From NCBI RefSeq assembly GCF_937881195.1, contig NZ_CALGFC010000032.1, positions 1-64,000 on the forward strand: a stretch of 64,000 bases of DNA, given 5' to 3'. Below, one piece after another: positions 29,018 to 38,875 of the stretch (the stretch's first letter is position 1; each line of letters starts with the position of its first letter). Origin of the DNA: an uncultured Methanobrevibacter sp. Lineage in GTDB: Archaea; Methanobacteriota; Methanobacteria; Methanobacteriales; Methanobacteriaceae. The notes under the pieces were generated by a model. That model saw nothing but the letters and a program-made list of their open reading frames with translations, was not told the origin of the DNA and ran no database searches. A program made the translations under genes and the position numbers.

Positions 29018-29425
29018 CTGAATACCCTTTAGATATTAATCATGAAATAATTTTAAAATAATTTTATTAAGCAAATAATAAAGTAATCTCATTAATTAAA
29101 TAATAAAATAATCTCATTAAACAAATAATATAATAATCTCATTGAGCAAATATTAAAATAAACTCAATAATTCAAATAATAAACTAATTTCATTAAACAA
29201 TTAATAAATGTATTAGATATTGATATAAATAAATGTATTACATTACAATATAATTTATAAATAAATTATAAACAAAAGCAATTATAAATCAGTGAATTAT
29301 ATATAAAAAATCAAATCAATTAAAAAATAAATATAAATAATTATCAAATAGCTAAAAAAAAATAAATATAGATAACTATCAAATAATTAAAAAAGTAAAA
29401 AACCAAAATAAGATTTATTCAAATC
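29018..29425. other. Intergenic region between ppsA and mfnA
   Basis: Both neighbours are on the minus strand, so this gap holds the end of ppsA and the promoter of mfnA. Its main content is a 25-bp repeat array (29066-29191) and a terminator hairpin at its right edge. Confidence 0.6.
29066..29191. repeat. Five 25-bp tandem repeats upstream of mfnA
   Basis: Units start at 29066, 29091, 29116, 29141 and 29166 with consensus ATTAA-N-CAAATAATAAAATAATCTC. The array begins about 49 bp before the mfnA start on the minus strand, so it overlaps the expected promoter. Confidence 0.88.
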
Positions 29426-29430
29426 TTATT
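29407..29430 (-). terminator. Hairpin terminator of ppsA overlapping its stop codon
   Basis: AATAAGATTT (29407-29416) and AAATCTTATT (29421-29430) form a perfect 10-bp stem with a 4-base loop. The stem includes the ppsA stop codon, and on the minus strand it is followed by TTGGTTTTTTAC. Confidence 0.65.
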
Positions 29431-31711
29431 TTTTTTGTTTTCTTGCTGCATCTAATATTAATTTCTGTTCGGATCTAGCTACAGTGTGTCTAACATCGCC
29501 TACAGCATCAGTATTAGCTGAAACACTATTTATTCCAAGTTCAACAAGTTTTTCAACAATATGTGGCTTACTACCTGCCTGGCCACAAATACTAGATGTA
29601 ACTCCTGCCTCATTACATTTTCTAATAGTTCTTTCAATTAGTTTTAAAATTGCAGGATGTTCTTCATTATAATTTTTAGCTACTAATTCATTATTTCTGT
29701 CAACTGCAAGAGTATATTGAGTAAGGTCGTTTGTTCCAAGACTAGCAAAATCAATTCCAATATCAATAAATTCTTCAATAATTAAAGCAGCAGCAGGTGT
29801 TTCTACCATTATACCAAAATCAATGTCTTTATGAGGCCTAAGTCCAACTTCTTCAGCTATCTTCTTAGCTTTAATAAGTTCATCAGGACTTTGTGATAAT
29901 GGAATCATAACTCCAATATTAGTGTAACCTTGTTCATAAAGTTTTTTAATTGCTTTAAACTCTGCTTTAAGTATTTCTGGTTCATCAAGTTCTCTTCTAA
30001 TTCCTCTCCATCCAAGCATTGGATTATGTTCATGAGGCTCTTCTTCTCCACCTTCAAGAGTCTGGAATTCATCAGTAGGAGCATCTAAAGTTCTATACCA
30101 TACTGGTTTAGGATAAAAAACATCCACAACTTTTAAAATATTTTCCATTAATATTTTTACAAGTTCATCTTCTCTATTATCTTGAATAAATTTGTTTGGA
30201 TGTACACCAGCAGTTAACATCATATGTTCAGTTCTTAAAAGACCTACACCATCAGCACCAGTTGCAAAAGCTTTTTTAGCTGCTTCTGGCATGCTAACAT
30301 TAGCTTTAACTTCTGTGACTGTGATAATTGGTGCAGCTGACTGAGCAACTACAGATTCATCTTGTTTATTCTCTTCAGATATTTGGAATTCTCCTTCAAA
30401 AACAAGCCCTTTTTTACCATCAATAGTTACTTTATTATTTTCTTTTAGAATTTCAGTAGCATTTCCAGTTCCAACAACACAAGGGATTCCAAGTTCACGA
30501 GATATAATTGCTGCATGGCAAGTTATTCCTCCCTCATCAGTAATTATCCCATTAGATCTTTTCATAGCAGGAACCATATCAGGAGTAGTCATTGTAGTGA
30601 CCATGATGTCACCATTTTTAATTTTATCAAGCTCATCAATTTTTTTAATGATTTTTACAGTTCCAGCAGCCATTCCGGGACTTGCACCAAGACCTCTTAC
30701 AATTACTTCCCTGTTTTCAATATCGGATTCTTCCTTTTCATTAGAAGAAGATTCATCTAAAGTAGTAATTGGTCTAGATTGTAACATGAAAAGAGTATTA
30801 TCATAAAAAGCCCATTCAGTATCTTGAGGAGCCCCATAATGTTTTTGGATTCTTTTACCCATTTCGGTTAACTCAACAAGTTCTGCTTCAGATAAAACTC
30901 TTTTATTTCTTAATTCCTCTGGTACATCAACCTGTTTTGTTTCCCCATTAGGTAATTTTTCAAACATGACTTTTTTATCTGCTATATTAAAATTTAATAT
31001 TTCATTAGATTTTTTATCAACATAATAAGTATCAGGTGTTACAGAACCTGAAACAACAGCTTCTCCAAGACCCCAAGAACCTTCAATAAGAGCAACATCC
31101 TCACCAGTAGAAGGATTAACAGTAAACATTACTCCGGCTTTTTCAGATTCCACCATCTCTTGAACAACTACTGCAATATAAACTTTTGAATGCTCAAAAT
31201 TATTTTCTTCACGATAAAATATCGCCCTAGCTTCAAAAAGAGATGCCCAACATTTCCTAACGTAATCAATTACAGACTCTGAACCGTAGATATTTAGGAA
31301 AGTATCCTGTTGTCCAGCAAATGAAGCTTCAGGTAAATCTTCAGCTGTTGCAGATGACCTAATAGCTACAAGAACATCTTCAACACCAACTTTCTGACAA
31401 AGAGCATTATAAGCTTCAATGATAAGTGCAGATATATCTTCAGGGATAGGGGCATCAATAATGATTTCTTTAATTTTTTTAGCAGATTTTTGAAGTTCTT
31501 TAGTATTGTTAATGTCAATACCATTTAATATATCCATGATATTGTCAAATATCCCAGTATCATTCATAAATTTATTATAAGTTTCTGCAGTGACTATAAA
31601 TCCTGGAGGTACTGGTATTCCTGCTTGGGTTAACTCACCTAAATTAGCCCCTTTACCTCCAGCAATTCCAACATCATCCTTACTTATACTTTCAAACTTT
31701 TCAACATACAT
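29426..31711 (-). CDS. ppsA: Phosphoenolpyruvate synthase
   Basis: PpsA makes phosphoenolpyruvate from pyruvate and ATP, feeding gluconeogenesis from acetyl-CoA. The 761-residue protein has the N-terminal ATP-grasp domain (GGKGANLGELTQAGIPVPPGF, AIRSSATAEDLPEASFAGQQDT), the central phosphohistidine motif GGITCHAAIISRELGIPCVVGTG, and the C-terminal TIM-barrel domain (GVGLLRTEHM, GTNDLTQYTLAVDRN and the catalytic ICGQAGSKP). Length and domain order are normal. AAGGACG precedes the ATG. It is transcribed alone with a hairpin terminator at its end. Confidence 0.96.
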   Translation of the reverse strand: MYVEKFESISKDDVGIAGGKGANLGELTQAGIPVPPGFIVTAETYNKFMNDTGIFDNIMDILNGIDINNTKELQKSAKKIKEIIIDAPIPEDISALIIEAYNALCQKVGVEDVLVAIRSSATAEDLPEASFAGQQDTFLNIYGSESVIDYVRKCWASLFEARAIFYREENNFEHSKVYIAVVVQEMVESEKAGVMFTVNPSTGEDVALIEGSWGLGEAVVSGSVTPDTYYVDKKSNEILNFNIADKKVMFEKLPNGETKQVDVPEELRNKRVLSEAELVELTEMGKRIQKHYGAPQDTEWAFYDNTLFMLQSRPITTLDESSSNEKEESDIENREVIVRGLGASPGMAAGTVKIIKKIDELDKIKNGDIMVTTMTTPDMVPAMKRSNGIITDEGGITCHAAIISRELGIPCVVGTGNATEILKENNKVTIDGKKGLVFEGEFQISEENKQDESVVAQSAAPIITVTEVKANVSMPEAAKKAFATGADGVGLLRTEHMMLTAGVHPNKFIQDNREDELVKILMENILKVVDVFYPKPVWYRTLDAPTDEFQTLEGGEEEPHEHNPMLGWRGIRRELDEPEILKAEFKAIKKLYEQGYTNIGVMIPLSQSPDELIKAKKIAEEVGLRPHKDIDFGIMVETPAAALIIEEFIDIGIDFASLGTNDLTQYTLAVDRNNELVAKNYNEEHPAILKLIERTIRKCNEAGVTSSICGQAGSKPHIVEKLVELGINSVSANTDAVGDVRHTVARSEQKLILDAARKQKK

Positions 31712-32103
31712 ATTTTTCGTCCTTGTTGAGTTTTAAACCTTTTAATAATAATTTTAGCAATTAATATCTTTAAGAATTCTTTTAATACCTTAAAAGCTTC
31801 GTTTTTTATAAAGCCAAAATTTCCATGATTTTAAGCAGATAAAAAAACTACTTTACAAAATTTATTAATTTGCAAAATTTTGTAATTTTGAATATATGAA
31901 ATTTATTAATATGGAATATGAATACTAAATGTAATATATGAATTCATAATACTAAACAAATACCTGATAAGTACTAATAAATATATGAATAAATGATAAA
32001 CAAATTCTTTTAATGCATGAAAATGCACTATAATAGAATATTAATTAGTTAAAGAGAAATATTATTTAAATAAAGCCAAAGCTTATTTAAATAAAGTTTA
32101 AGT
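31712..32103. other. Promoter region of ppsA
   Basis: The gap between two minus-strand genes is AT-rich. A small perfect hairpin TGCAT-GAAA-ATGCA occurs at 32014-32027, nearer the end of the L10e gene, and AT-rich inverted words near 31858-31885. No gene is visible. Confidence 0.5.
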
Positions 32104-32586
32104 TTATTTAACTAATTCTTCACCTTTATCTACTACAATTCTACAACTTACAGGTAATTTCATTGCAGCTCTTCTTAAAGATTCTTTAGCATCATTAAAG
32201 TTTTTCTTATTAGTGTCAATATATATAACTTTTTGATTCTTTTTCACAATAGCTTCTGAGCTTATAGATTTACCAAAAGATTTTCTCATACCATTCTGTA
32301 CCCTATCTGCACCTGCACCAGTTGCCATTGGATTTTCCCTAACAATTTGGTGTGGGAAAACTCTAATCTTCAAATGATAACCCATTCTTCCAGCTTTCCT
32401 TTGCATAAATCTGTTAGAAGCAATACGTGCTGCTTCGAGAGCATTATGACTAATATGTGTAGGGTTTTTTACAGCTAAACTTACTCTTACAGGAAATTCA
32501 TCAGTTAAATTTCCCATATCAAATTGAACTACCTTAGAACCAGGAATTTTTCTTATATATTCTCTTCTTGTATAAGCACGAACCAT
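32104..32586 (-). CDS. 50S ribosomal protein L10e (uL16)
   Basis: This archaeal/eukaryotic-type uL16 protein sits at the central protuberance of the large subunit near the tRNA sites. The 160-residue protein starts MVRAYTRREYIRKIPGSKVVQFDMG, which is highly conserved, and continues with ARIASNRFMQRKAGRMGYHLKIRVFPHQIVRENPM and AGADRVQNGMRKSFGK. I chose the ATG at 32586, which has a GGAGG site directly upstream; the longer frame begins in that leader. It is monocistronic here. Confidence 0.96.
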   Translation of the reverse strand: MVRAYTRREYIRKIPGSKVVQFDMGNLTDEFPVRVSLAVKNPTHISHNALEAARIASNRFMQRKAGRMGYHLKIRVFPHQIVRENPMATGAGADRVQNGMRKSFGKSISSEAIVKKNQKVIYIDTNKKNFNDAKESLRRAAMKLPVSCRIVVDKGEELVK

Positions 32587-33642
32587 TAATAGTCCTCCAT
32601 AATAAAATTGAATTAAATATAAATGTGTTTCTATCAATAGATTAATAAATTATCTATTATATCAAATGGACATTAATAACAATTTTTAATGGCAAAATAT
32701 GTTAATTATAACGACCTTGTCCAATAATATAAAATTTAAAATTTGGAATTTAATATTAAAACTATAATATTTGACTAAATATTTATTATTTTAAATTTGA
32801 TATACATAATTAGATAGAATAAAATTATTTATTTTTATAACTATTAATAAATGTTACTATATCATAACCAAATTTAGTATTTTAATTCTTAAAATAATTA
32901 TATCCATTCAAAAAATAATAATTTTATTTAATATTAATTAGCTATTTTTATGTTAATAAATTTATGAAAAAATGAATTTATAAAAAATATTAATTGAAAA
33001 TTTAGCTGAAAAATATTTATTTTATTGAATATGAGTTTAAAAATATGATAAAAATTTTATATCAACTTTATATCAATCCTAAACAAATAATATCCCAAAA
33101 TTGCAACCATTATTTTCATAATTCATATATCCTCATAAAATCAATCTTATACTATCAATATTATATAATTTAATAATAAGTATAATCATTATCTATAAAA
33201 ATCAAACAATTAGTGAATTATAATATCGAACATTTATTAATATTGAAATTTTTAATAATTATAATATTATAAATAGCCATTTTATTAACGTTTATCTTAA
33301 ACAGCTATGTTAATAATATTTATTATTACTACTATTTATATGCATTATTTTGATAATAAGTTTTAGTAATTAATTTTTCATTATTACTTTTTATAGTTAA
33401 ACTTCCATATTTGATTTTTTTAATTATATTTTTTGATTAGATTTTATTTATTGATTTTATTATTAATTTGAATAATAGAATATATACTAAGTCAAATATT
33501 AGTTAGAATTAACATAACAATAACAATTAATTACTAAAAAATACAAATTTAATAATATATTTTAATAATAATCTAGAGATATTTATTAGAAGATAATAGT
33601 AAAAAATTAGTAAAAATTATGATTAAATAAAAGAGGGAAAAA
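32587..33642. other. Large gene-free divergent region
   Basis: About 1.06 kb of very AT-rich sequence lies between the divergent L10e and CooC genes. I see no credible frame, RNA or repeat array. The stretch ATTATAACGACCTTGTCC (32706-32723) is the only moderately GC-containing patch and lies in the likely L10e promoter zone. Confidence 0.55.
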
Positions 33643-34425
33643 ATGAAGATAGCTATTACCGGGAAAGGAGGTGTTGGAAAAACAACAATATCAAGTACTT
33701 TAGCCTGTATATTATCAGAAAAGCATTCAGTGTTTGCTATTGATGCAGACCCAGATATGAATTTGGCTTCAAGTTTAGGAATAAAAGATAAAATAGAACC
33801 CATATTCTCCATGCGAGATTTAATTAAAGAAAGGACAGGTGCAGAAAGTGGATCTTCTTTTGGAGAAGTCTTTAAGATGAATCCTAAAATAACAGACCTT
33901 CCTGAAAAGTTATCTTACGATTATAAGAAAGATGGATCATTAAAACTAATGGTAATGGGAACTATTGAAAAAGGCGGTGATGGATGTGTATGTCCTTCAG
34001 CAGTACTTCTTAAAGCATTAATGAGAAATATAATTGTTAAAAAAGAAGAAGTAGTCATATTAGACATGGAAGCAGGAATTGAACATCTTGGAAGAAAAAC
34101 CGCAGAATCTGTCGATACAATGATAGTTGTCGTTGAACCAGGATTGAAATCTATAGAGACCGCAGCCAGAATTAAAAAATTAGCAGCAGATATTGGAATT
34201 AAAAAAATAGTTGCAATTTTAAATAAATGTTCTTCCTTAAAACAAAAAAAATTTGTTGAAAAGAAACTCTTATCAATAGATATTGATTTAATAGGATCAA
34301 TTCCAATGGATGATGATGTTATAGCATCAGATATGGAAGGAAAGCCACTTATGAGTTATGGAAATTCAGTTGCATTAAATTCTCTCAAAGAGATTGCATC
34401 TAAATTGGAAATTTTATTAAAATAA
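33643..34425 (+). CDS. cooC: CooC-like nickel-insertion ATPase
   Basis: CooC is a MinD/NifH-type ATPase that delivers nickel to carbon monoxide dehydrogenase. The 260-residue protein has the deviant Walker A motif GKGGVGKTT at residues 7-15, DADPDMNLASSLG, and the CxC metal-binding motif GDGCVCPSAV at about 113-118, then ILDMEAGIEHLGR and a typical ILNKCS base-binding loop. GAGGG precedes the ATG. No CODH/ACS gene is in the window; the client would be encoded elsewhere. A CooT-like gene lies 8 kb downstream. Confidence 0.88.
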   Translation: MKIAITGKGGVGKTTISSTLACILSEKHSVFAIDADPDMNLASSLGIKDKIEPIFSMRDLIKERTGAESGSSFGEVFKMNPKITDLPEKLSYDYKKDGSLKLMVMGTIEKGGDGCVCPSAVLLKALMRNIIVKKEEVVILDMEAGIEHLGRKTAESVDTMIVVVEPGLKSIETAARIKKLAADIGIKKIVAILNKCSSLKQKKFVEKKLLSIDIDLIGSIPMDDDVIASDMEGKPLMSYGNSVALNSLKEIASKLEILLK

Positions 34426-34695
34426 TTATTAAAATAAAAAATAATTAAAAAAATAGTCTTATACTATAAATATTATACTATAAATATTATAATATTATAT
34501 AATTATGATTAATTATTCTAAACTTAGTTCATTATTATTTATATATAGATAAAGATATATATTAATAAAAACAAAAATTATTATATAATAATATATTTTA
34601 ATGATAGTATAATTAATAATATTACAAATTGTTAAAGTATATATTATTATGAATTTTAAAAACTGCTAATTTTTAAATACTGATTTTATATTTAG

Positions 34696-34941
34696 ATGTT
34701 TGATAAAATGAAAATAGATGCCAAAATTGAGATAGAATATAAAAATTCCAAAGATGCAAACATATCCCTAAAATCCTTAGATGTTGAAAATAAAGGTTAT
34801 GTTGAATCTGAAAAGGAAGAAAATATTCTTACTTTTAAATTAAAATCCAAATCACTCTCTAATTTCTTAGCTACAGCAGATGATTTAATATTTTCTGAGA
34901 TATTAGTCGAAAAGATAATTGAATCGGCATCGAGTAATTAA
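34696..34941 (+). CDS. pcc1: KEOPS complex subunit Pcc1
   Basis: Pcc1 is the small dimerising subunit of KEOPS, which makes the t6A modification at position 37 of ANN-decoding tRNAs. The 81-residue protein has the alpha-beta pattern of Pcc1: IEYKNSKDANISLKSLDVEN, a strand-turn-strand EEENILTFKLKSKSLSNFLATADDLIFSEILVEKI. Size is typical. An in-frame ATG four codons later (34708) is an equally possible start. Kae1, Bud32 and Cgi121 are not in the window. Confidence 0.82.
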   Translation: MFDKMKIDAKIEIEYKNSKDANISLKSLDVENKGYVESEKEENILTFKLKSKSLSNFLATADDLIFSEILVEKIIESASSN

Positions 34942-35531
34942 ATCAATCATATTATTATCAAGTACTCCATATTTCTACTAAAATTCAAAAAGGTATTTCT
35001 ATTTAAAGAGAAAAAATATTTTTATATTTTTTATTAAAGAGAAAAAATATATCTATTTTTATGACATTAATAATAATGAAAATAAATCCTAAAATAACTA
35101 ATAAAATGATAAATAGTAGTAATAATAGTAAATAATGTTAATTATGGTAATTTATTAAATATACAAAAATACTTAACTAAACACCTAAAAATATTATTCT
35201 AACAGAGTATTCTTAAAAGATAATTATTTAATTTATAAGAAATTTATAAGGTTAATGATTATTTAAATCTATTTAATGTTAATTTTAATAAAATAATAAA
35301 ATTATATTGATATTTATACTAAAATATAATTAAAATAAAGCATATTAAAATAAATTATACTAAATAAAATCATAATAAGAATTAGATAGAAGATATATTA
35401 AAAATTAAAAGAATATATCCAAATAATTTATTATTAATATAATATTCTAAATAATATTCTAAAATAGAATTATATTCTAAAATAAAACTTTTCAAATAAT
35501 ATCAAATAAAATAAATATTACTGGTGAAATT
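34942..35531. other. Gene-free AT-rich gap
   Basis: Nothing with coding or RNA character is visible in 590 bp. There is a short repeat of AAAGAGAAAAAATAT at 35005 and 35034. A GGTGAA ribosome site lies directly before the SerS start at 35532. Confidence 0.5.
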
Positions 35532-37160
35532 ATGAAATTTCTACTTAAAGGGACAATAACATTTAATAAAAATGCTGAAGATGCTGAAGAGGATATTGCA
35601 AAGTTTGTTGAAGAAGCAAACAAAGACATATTACTTAAAGGTGTTAAAGAGGGCCATGAAAATGAAGGAGCCAAAATAACAGATTGGAATATTGAAGGGA
35701 ATGAACTAAAACTTGAAATAAAATCTGGAAGTAAAGTAAGATCCCATGATGGATTACTTAGAATAAAAAAACCATTAACACAATTACTTGGTAAAAAATA
35801 TCATTTAGGAGTCAGAAAAATTCATATTGACACATATCAAGTGACTATTCCTACGGGGGAAGGAGAATATGAAATTAATCACCAATTAGTTAAAGAGCTT
35901 CCTCAGATAGAAGATTTTCAAATTAAAGATAATTATGTTATAGTCACTATAAAAGATATGAATGAATCTGAAATTAGAAAACAAGGCATAAATAGAGTTA
36001 TAAAACATATAAGCACGAAAAAAGAAGAAATTAAAGAAGAAAATGATGAAAATGTAGCTGAAAGTAGGCAAATGGCTTCTGGAGACCCTTCTGAAAATTT
36101 AGAAGAAAAAGATCTTACATTTACAGTTACAAAAACCACACCTGGAAAAATAATTGCTCGTAGCCCCGAATTTGAAAATTATTTCGAAGGAGATGTCACT
36201 GAGAAAGCTATTGAATTAGGTTGGATAAAGACATTTCCTGGAAGAGGTCAGTGGTTTTATGGACCTCAGATGACAGCACTCCAAAGAGCTTTTGAAAAAG
36301 TTTTAATCGATGATATAATTGAAAAACTTGGATTCGATGAATGTTTATTTCCAAAATTGATTCCTATTCCTACAATGGACAAAATGAGATATTTAGATGG
36401 ACTTCCTGAGGGTATGTATTATTGTAGTGCACCTAAACGTGACCCAGAAGTATTTAACAAATTTAAAAATGAATTAGCTATTAATAGAGAAGTCCCAATG
36501 GATCTTCTTAAAAGTGGACTAAAAGATCCTGCTTATGTTTTAGCTGCAGCACAATGCGAACCATTCTATGAATTTCTATCCCATGAAGTTATAGATGAAA
36601 AAGATCTTCCAATAAAATTTTATGATAAAAGTGGTTGGACATATAGATGGGAATCTGGAGGAGCTAAAGGAATTGATAGAGTTCACGAATTTCAACGTAT
36701 AGAGTTAGTATGGATAGATAAACCTAAACAAACAAATGAAATTAGAGACGCAACTCTGGAATTATCTCATGAATTAGCCACTAAACTTGAACTTGAGTGG
36801 TATACTGAAATTGGAGATGATCCTTTTTATCTTGAAGGAAGAAAAGTTGAAAGTAGAGGGATTGAATTTCCCGATGTTCCAAAATATGAAATGAGATTAA
36901 AAGTTCCAGGTCAAGAAAAAGGAGTAGCTGTTGTTTCTGCTAATGTTCATGGAACCCACTTTACAGAAGGTTTTTCTATTAGAGAAGCACATAAACACAC
37001 ACTTTGGACAGGTTGTACTGGATTAGGTCTGACACGCTGGTTATTTGGATTTTTAGCACAAAAAGGATTTGATGAAAATAATTGGCCAGAAATGATTAGA
37101 ACTCAATACAAAAAAACCAAAATTCCAAAAATATTAACATGGCCGCAATCCAAAGAATAG
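35532..37160 (+). CDS. serS: Type-2 seryl-tRNA synthetase (archaeal rare form)
   Basis: This is the zinc-dependent SerRS found only in some methanogens. It charges tRNA-Ser. The 542-residue protein has an N-terminal tRNA-binding domain (MKFLLKGTITFNK, GSKVRSHDGLLRIKKPLTQLLGKKYH) and the class II core FPGRGQWFYGPQMTALQRAFEKV, LFPKLIPIPTMDKMRYLDGLPEGMYYC. The zinc ligands of the family are expected at AAAQCEPF (Cys), HEFQRIELVW (Glu) and WTGCTGLGLTRW (Cys). It is somewhat longer than usual because of a charged insert near residues 165-195. GGTGAA precedes the ATG. Confidence 0.95.
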   Translation: MKFLLKGTITFNKNAEDAEEDIAKFVEEANKDILLKGVKEGHENEGAKITDWNIEGNELKLEIKSGSKVRSHDGLLRIKKPLTQLLGKKYHLGVRKIHIDTYQVTIPTGEGEYEINHQLVKELPQIEDFQIKDNYVIVTIKDMNESEIRKQGINRVIKHISTKKEEIKEENDENVAESRQMASGDPSENLEEKDLTFTVTKTTPGKIIARSPEFENYFEGDVTEKAIELGWIKTFPGRGQWFYGPQMTALQRAFEKVLIDDIIEKLGFDECLFPKLIPIPTMDKMRYLDGLPEGMYYCSAPKRDPEVFNKFKNELAINREVPMDLLKSGLKDPAYVLAAAQCEPFYEFLSHEVIDEKDLPIKFYDKSGWTYRWESGGAKGIDRVHEFQRIELVWIDKPKQTNEIRDATLELSHELATKLELEWYTEIGDDPFYLEGRKVESRGIEFPDVPKYEMRLKVPGQEKGVAVVSANVHGTHFTEGFSIREAHKHTLWTGCTGLGLTRWLFGFLAQKGFDENNWPEMIRTQYKKTKIPKILTWPQSKE

Positions 37161-37567
37161 AAATATTTAATAATTTATTTATAAAAATACTATTTTTTCA
37201 CTAATTTTTAAAAAAATAAAATGAAAAATTAGATTAAATAATACCAATATCATCAGTTTATAAATAAAAATTAATATTAAATGAAATAGAATATTATTAT
37301 TAAAAATAGTTGGAAAACATTAAATATAAATAATAAATAGAACAATTATAATATATTAATTTAAAAATTAGTAAATATTTTAGTATTTATTATAATTTCT
37401 GAAGTATTATTTTCAATAGTTAGAAAGTATTATTTTTAATATTTAGATTATAGTTTAATATTATATGTATTAAAAATACTTAATGAAATATAATTTTAGA
37501 GAAAAATTATATTTTATAATATAAACTAAAATTTAAAATTTCATCGAAATCAACAAGGGTAGAAACC
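37161..37567. other. Gene-free AT-rich gap
   Basis: The 407-bp gap after serS contains only AT-rich sequence. AGGGT before the ATG at 37568 is the sole signal. Confidence 0.5.
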
Positions 37568-38485
37568 ATGAGTTGTGAAAAACATCCCAATAGAAATTCT
37601 GTAGCTAACTGTCAATTCTGTGGGAAAGAATTATGTGAAGAATGTGCCATAAATATTGCTGGAAAAAATTATTGTGAAGATTGTATGAGTGAGCTTGTAG
37701 GTCCAGAATTAGCGAGTATAGCTAGTAATAAACATGATGATGGACATCGTGAGCAAAAAAATGCAATTAATAGTGAAAATAATCAAATTCCTGCTGAACA
37801 AGACCCTTATCAGACAGAAAAAATCAGAAATCCTACAGAAGAAAAGAATTTTGCAGATGAAGACTACTTAAACAATTCCCCAACACAGCAAAATCCAGAA
37901 GGTTCTAATGAAAATTATGATGACCTCTATGGTGATGATAGATTTTATAATGATACTCGTGAAAATAAGGATCATATAACTCCTGATAAAAAAATCGAAG
38001 ATAAATATGAGAAATATTTAGATGACCTTTACTATGATGAAAAACCTCAAAAAACAAATATACGCGAAAATGATCAAATAGGGATAGAAAGAGAACTGTC
38101 TTTGAGTGATCAACTAGCTATGGATGAAGCAAAACATGGTTCAATTACTAAAGAACCATTTATCCAAGAAAAACCTACTAACAAACAAAATGAATTTGAA
38201 GATTATGGTAACCAAAATAAAAGTGTTCCAATAATGGAAAATTTAAGGAATGAAAATTCAAATATTCAGCAAAATAAAAATAATGATGAATATACTCCTG
38301 CCTCACTTCATAGAAAAAATATACATTATAAAAAACAGGAAAAAAAACCATTTACATCAACAGAAACAGTTTTAACTGCAATATTGATATTATTAATAAT
38401 ATTTGTTGTAATTTATGTAGTATATTTATTAACACTACATAGTCAATATCCAAATATTTTAGATGCTATAAATTCATTATTTTAG
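37568..38485 (+). CDS. B-box zinc-finger protein with C-terminal membrane anchor
   Basis: The 305-residue protein starts with a B-box-like zinc finger: CEKHPNRNSVANCQFCGKELCEECAINIAGKNYCEDC (residues about 3-39). A long, charged, Asn/Glu/Asp-rich disordered region follows (about 50-260). One membrane helix (about 268-292, TVLTAILILLIIFVVIYVVYLL) anchors the C-terminus. Such proteins are frequent in Methanobacteriales, but no function is known. The layout echoes the zinc-ribbon membrane protein at 9907. It is monocistronic. Confidence 0.7.
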   Translation: MSCEKHPNRNSVANCQFCGKELCEECAINIAGKNYCEDCMSELVGPELASIASNKHDDGHREQKNAINSENNQIPAEQDPYQTEKIRNPTEEKNFADEDYLNNSPTQQNPEGSNENYDDLYGDDRFYNDTRENKDHITPDKKIEDKYEKYLDDLYYDEKPQKTNIRENDQIGIERELSLSDQLAMDEAKHGSITKEPFIQEKPTNKQNEFEDYGNQNKSVPIMENLRNENSNIQQNKNNDEYTPASLHRKNIHYKKQEKKPFTSTETVLTAILILLIIFVVIYVVYLLTLHSQYPNILDAINSLF

Positions 38486-38875
38486 TTAAAATATTTTTTA
38501 ATATTTTTTAATTTTTTTATTATATTTATTTTCATATTAATTTAATTTTATTTCTAGATTTTACTAATTAACATTAAATATTATTTTTTAAATATATACT
38601 TAATTAATTTTTAAATATAGATTTTTTATTTTTATATTAGATTATATAGTTTAAACTTATTATAATTGAAAAATTAGTTAATATGCTGAAAAATAGAAAT
38701 AAATACAAACAATCAATGAATTAAATATGTAATAATTATTTAAACATGAAAAATATATTAAAAAAATCCATTCAAAAAAAAAAAGTATATTAAAAAAAGT
38801 TAAATGAAAAATCCCTATTAAAAATAAAATTAAGCAAATAATAGAATAAATAGAAAATGAAAAATGAATAATTTA
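38486..38875. other. Convergent intergenic region
   Basis: This AT-rich gap separates the ends of two convergent genes. T-rich sequence follows the plus-strand stop (38488-38530) and could terminate transcription. There is no clear hairpin. Confidence 0.5.

Noticed and set aside
32014..32027. Hairpin TGCAT-GAAA-ATGCA
   Set aside because: The stem is only five base pairs, with no T-tract placed for termination of the nearby gene.
32587..32637. N-terminal extension of L10e
   Set aside because: The extra 17 residues read through the GGAGG site; the conserved family start is at 32586.
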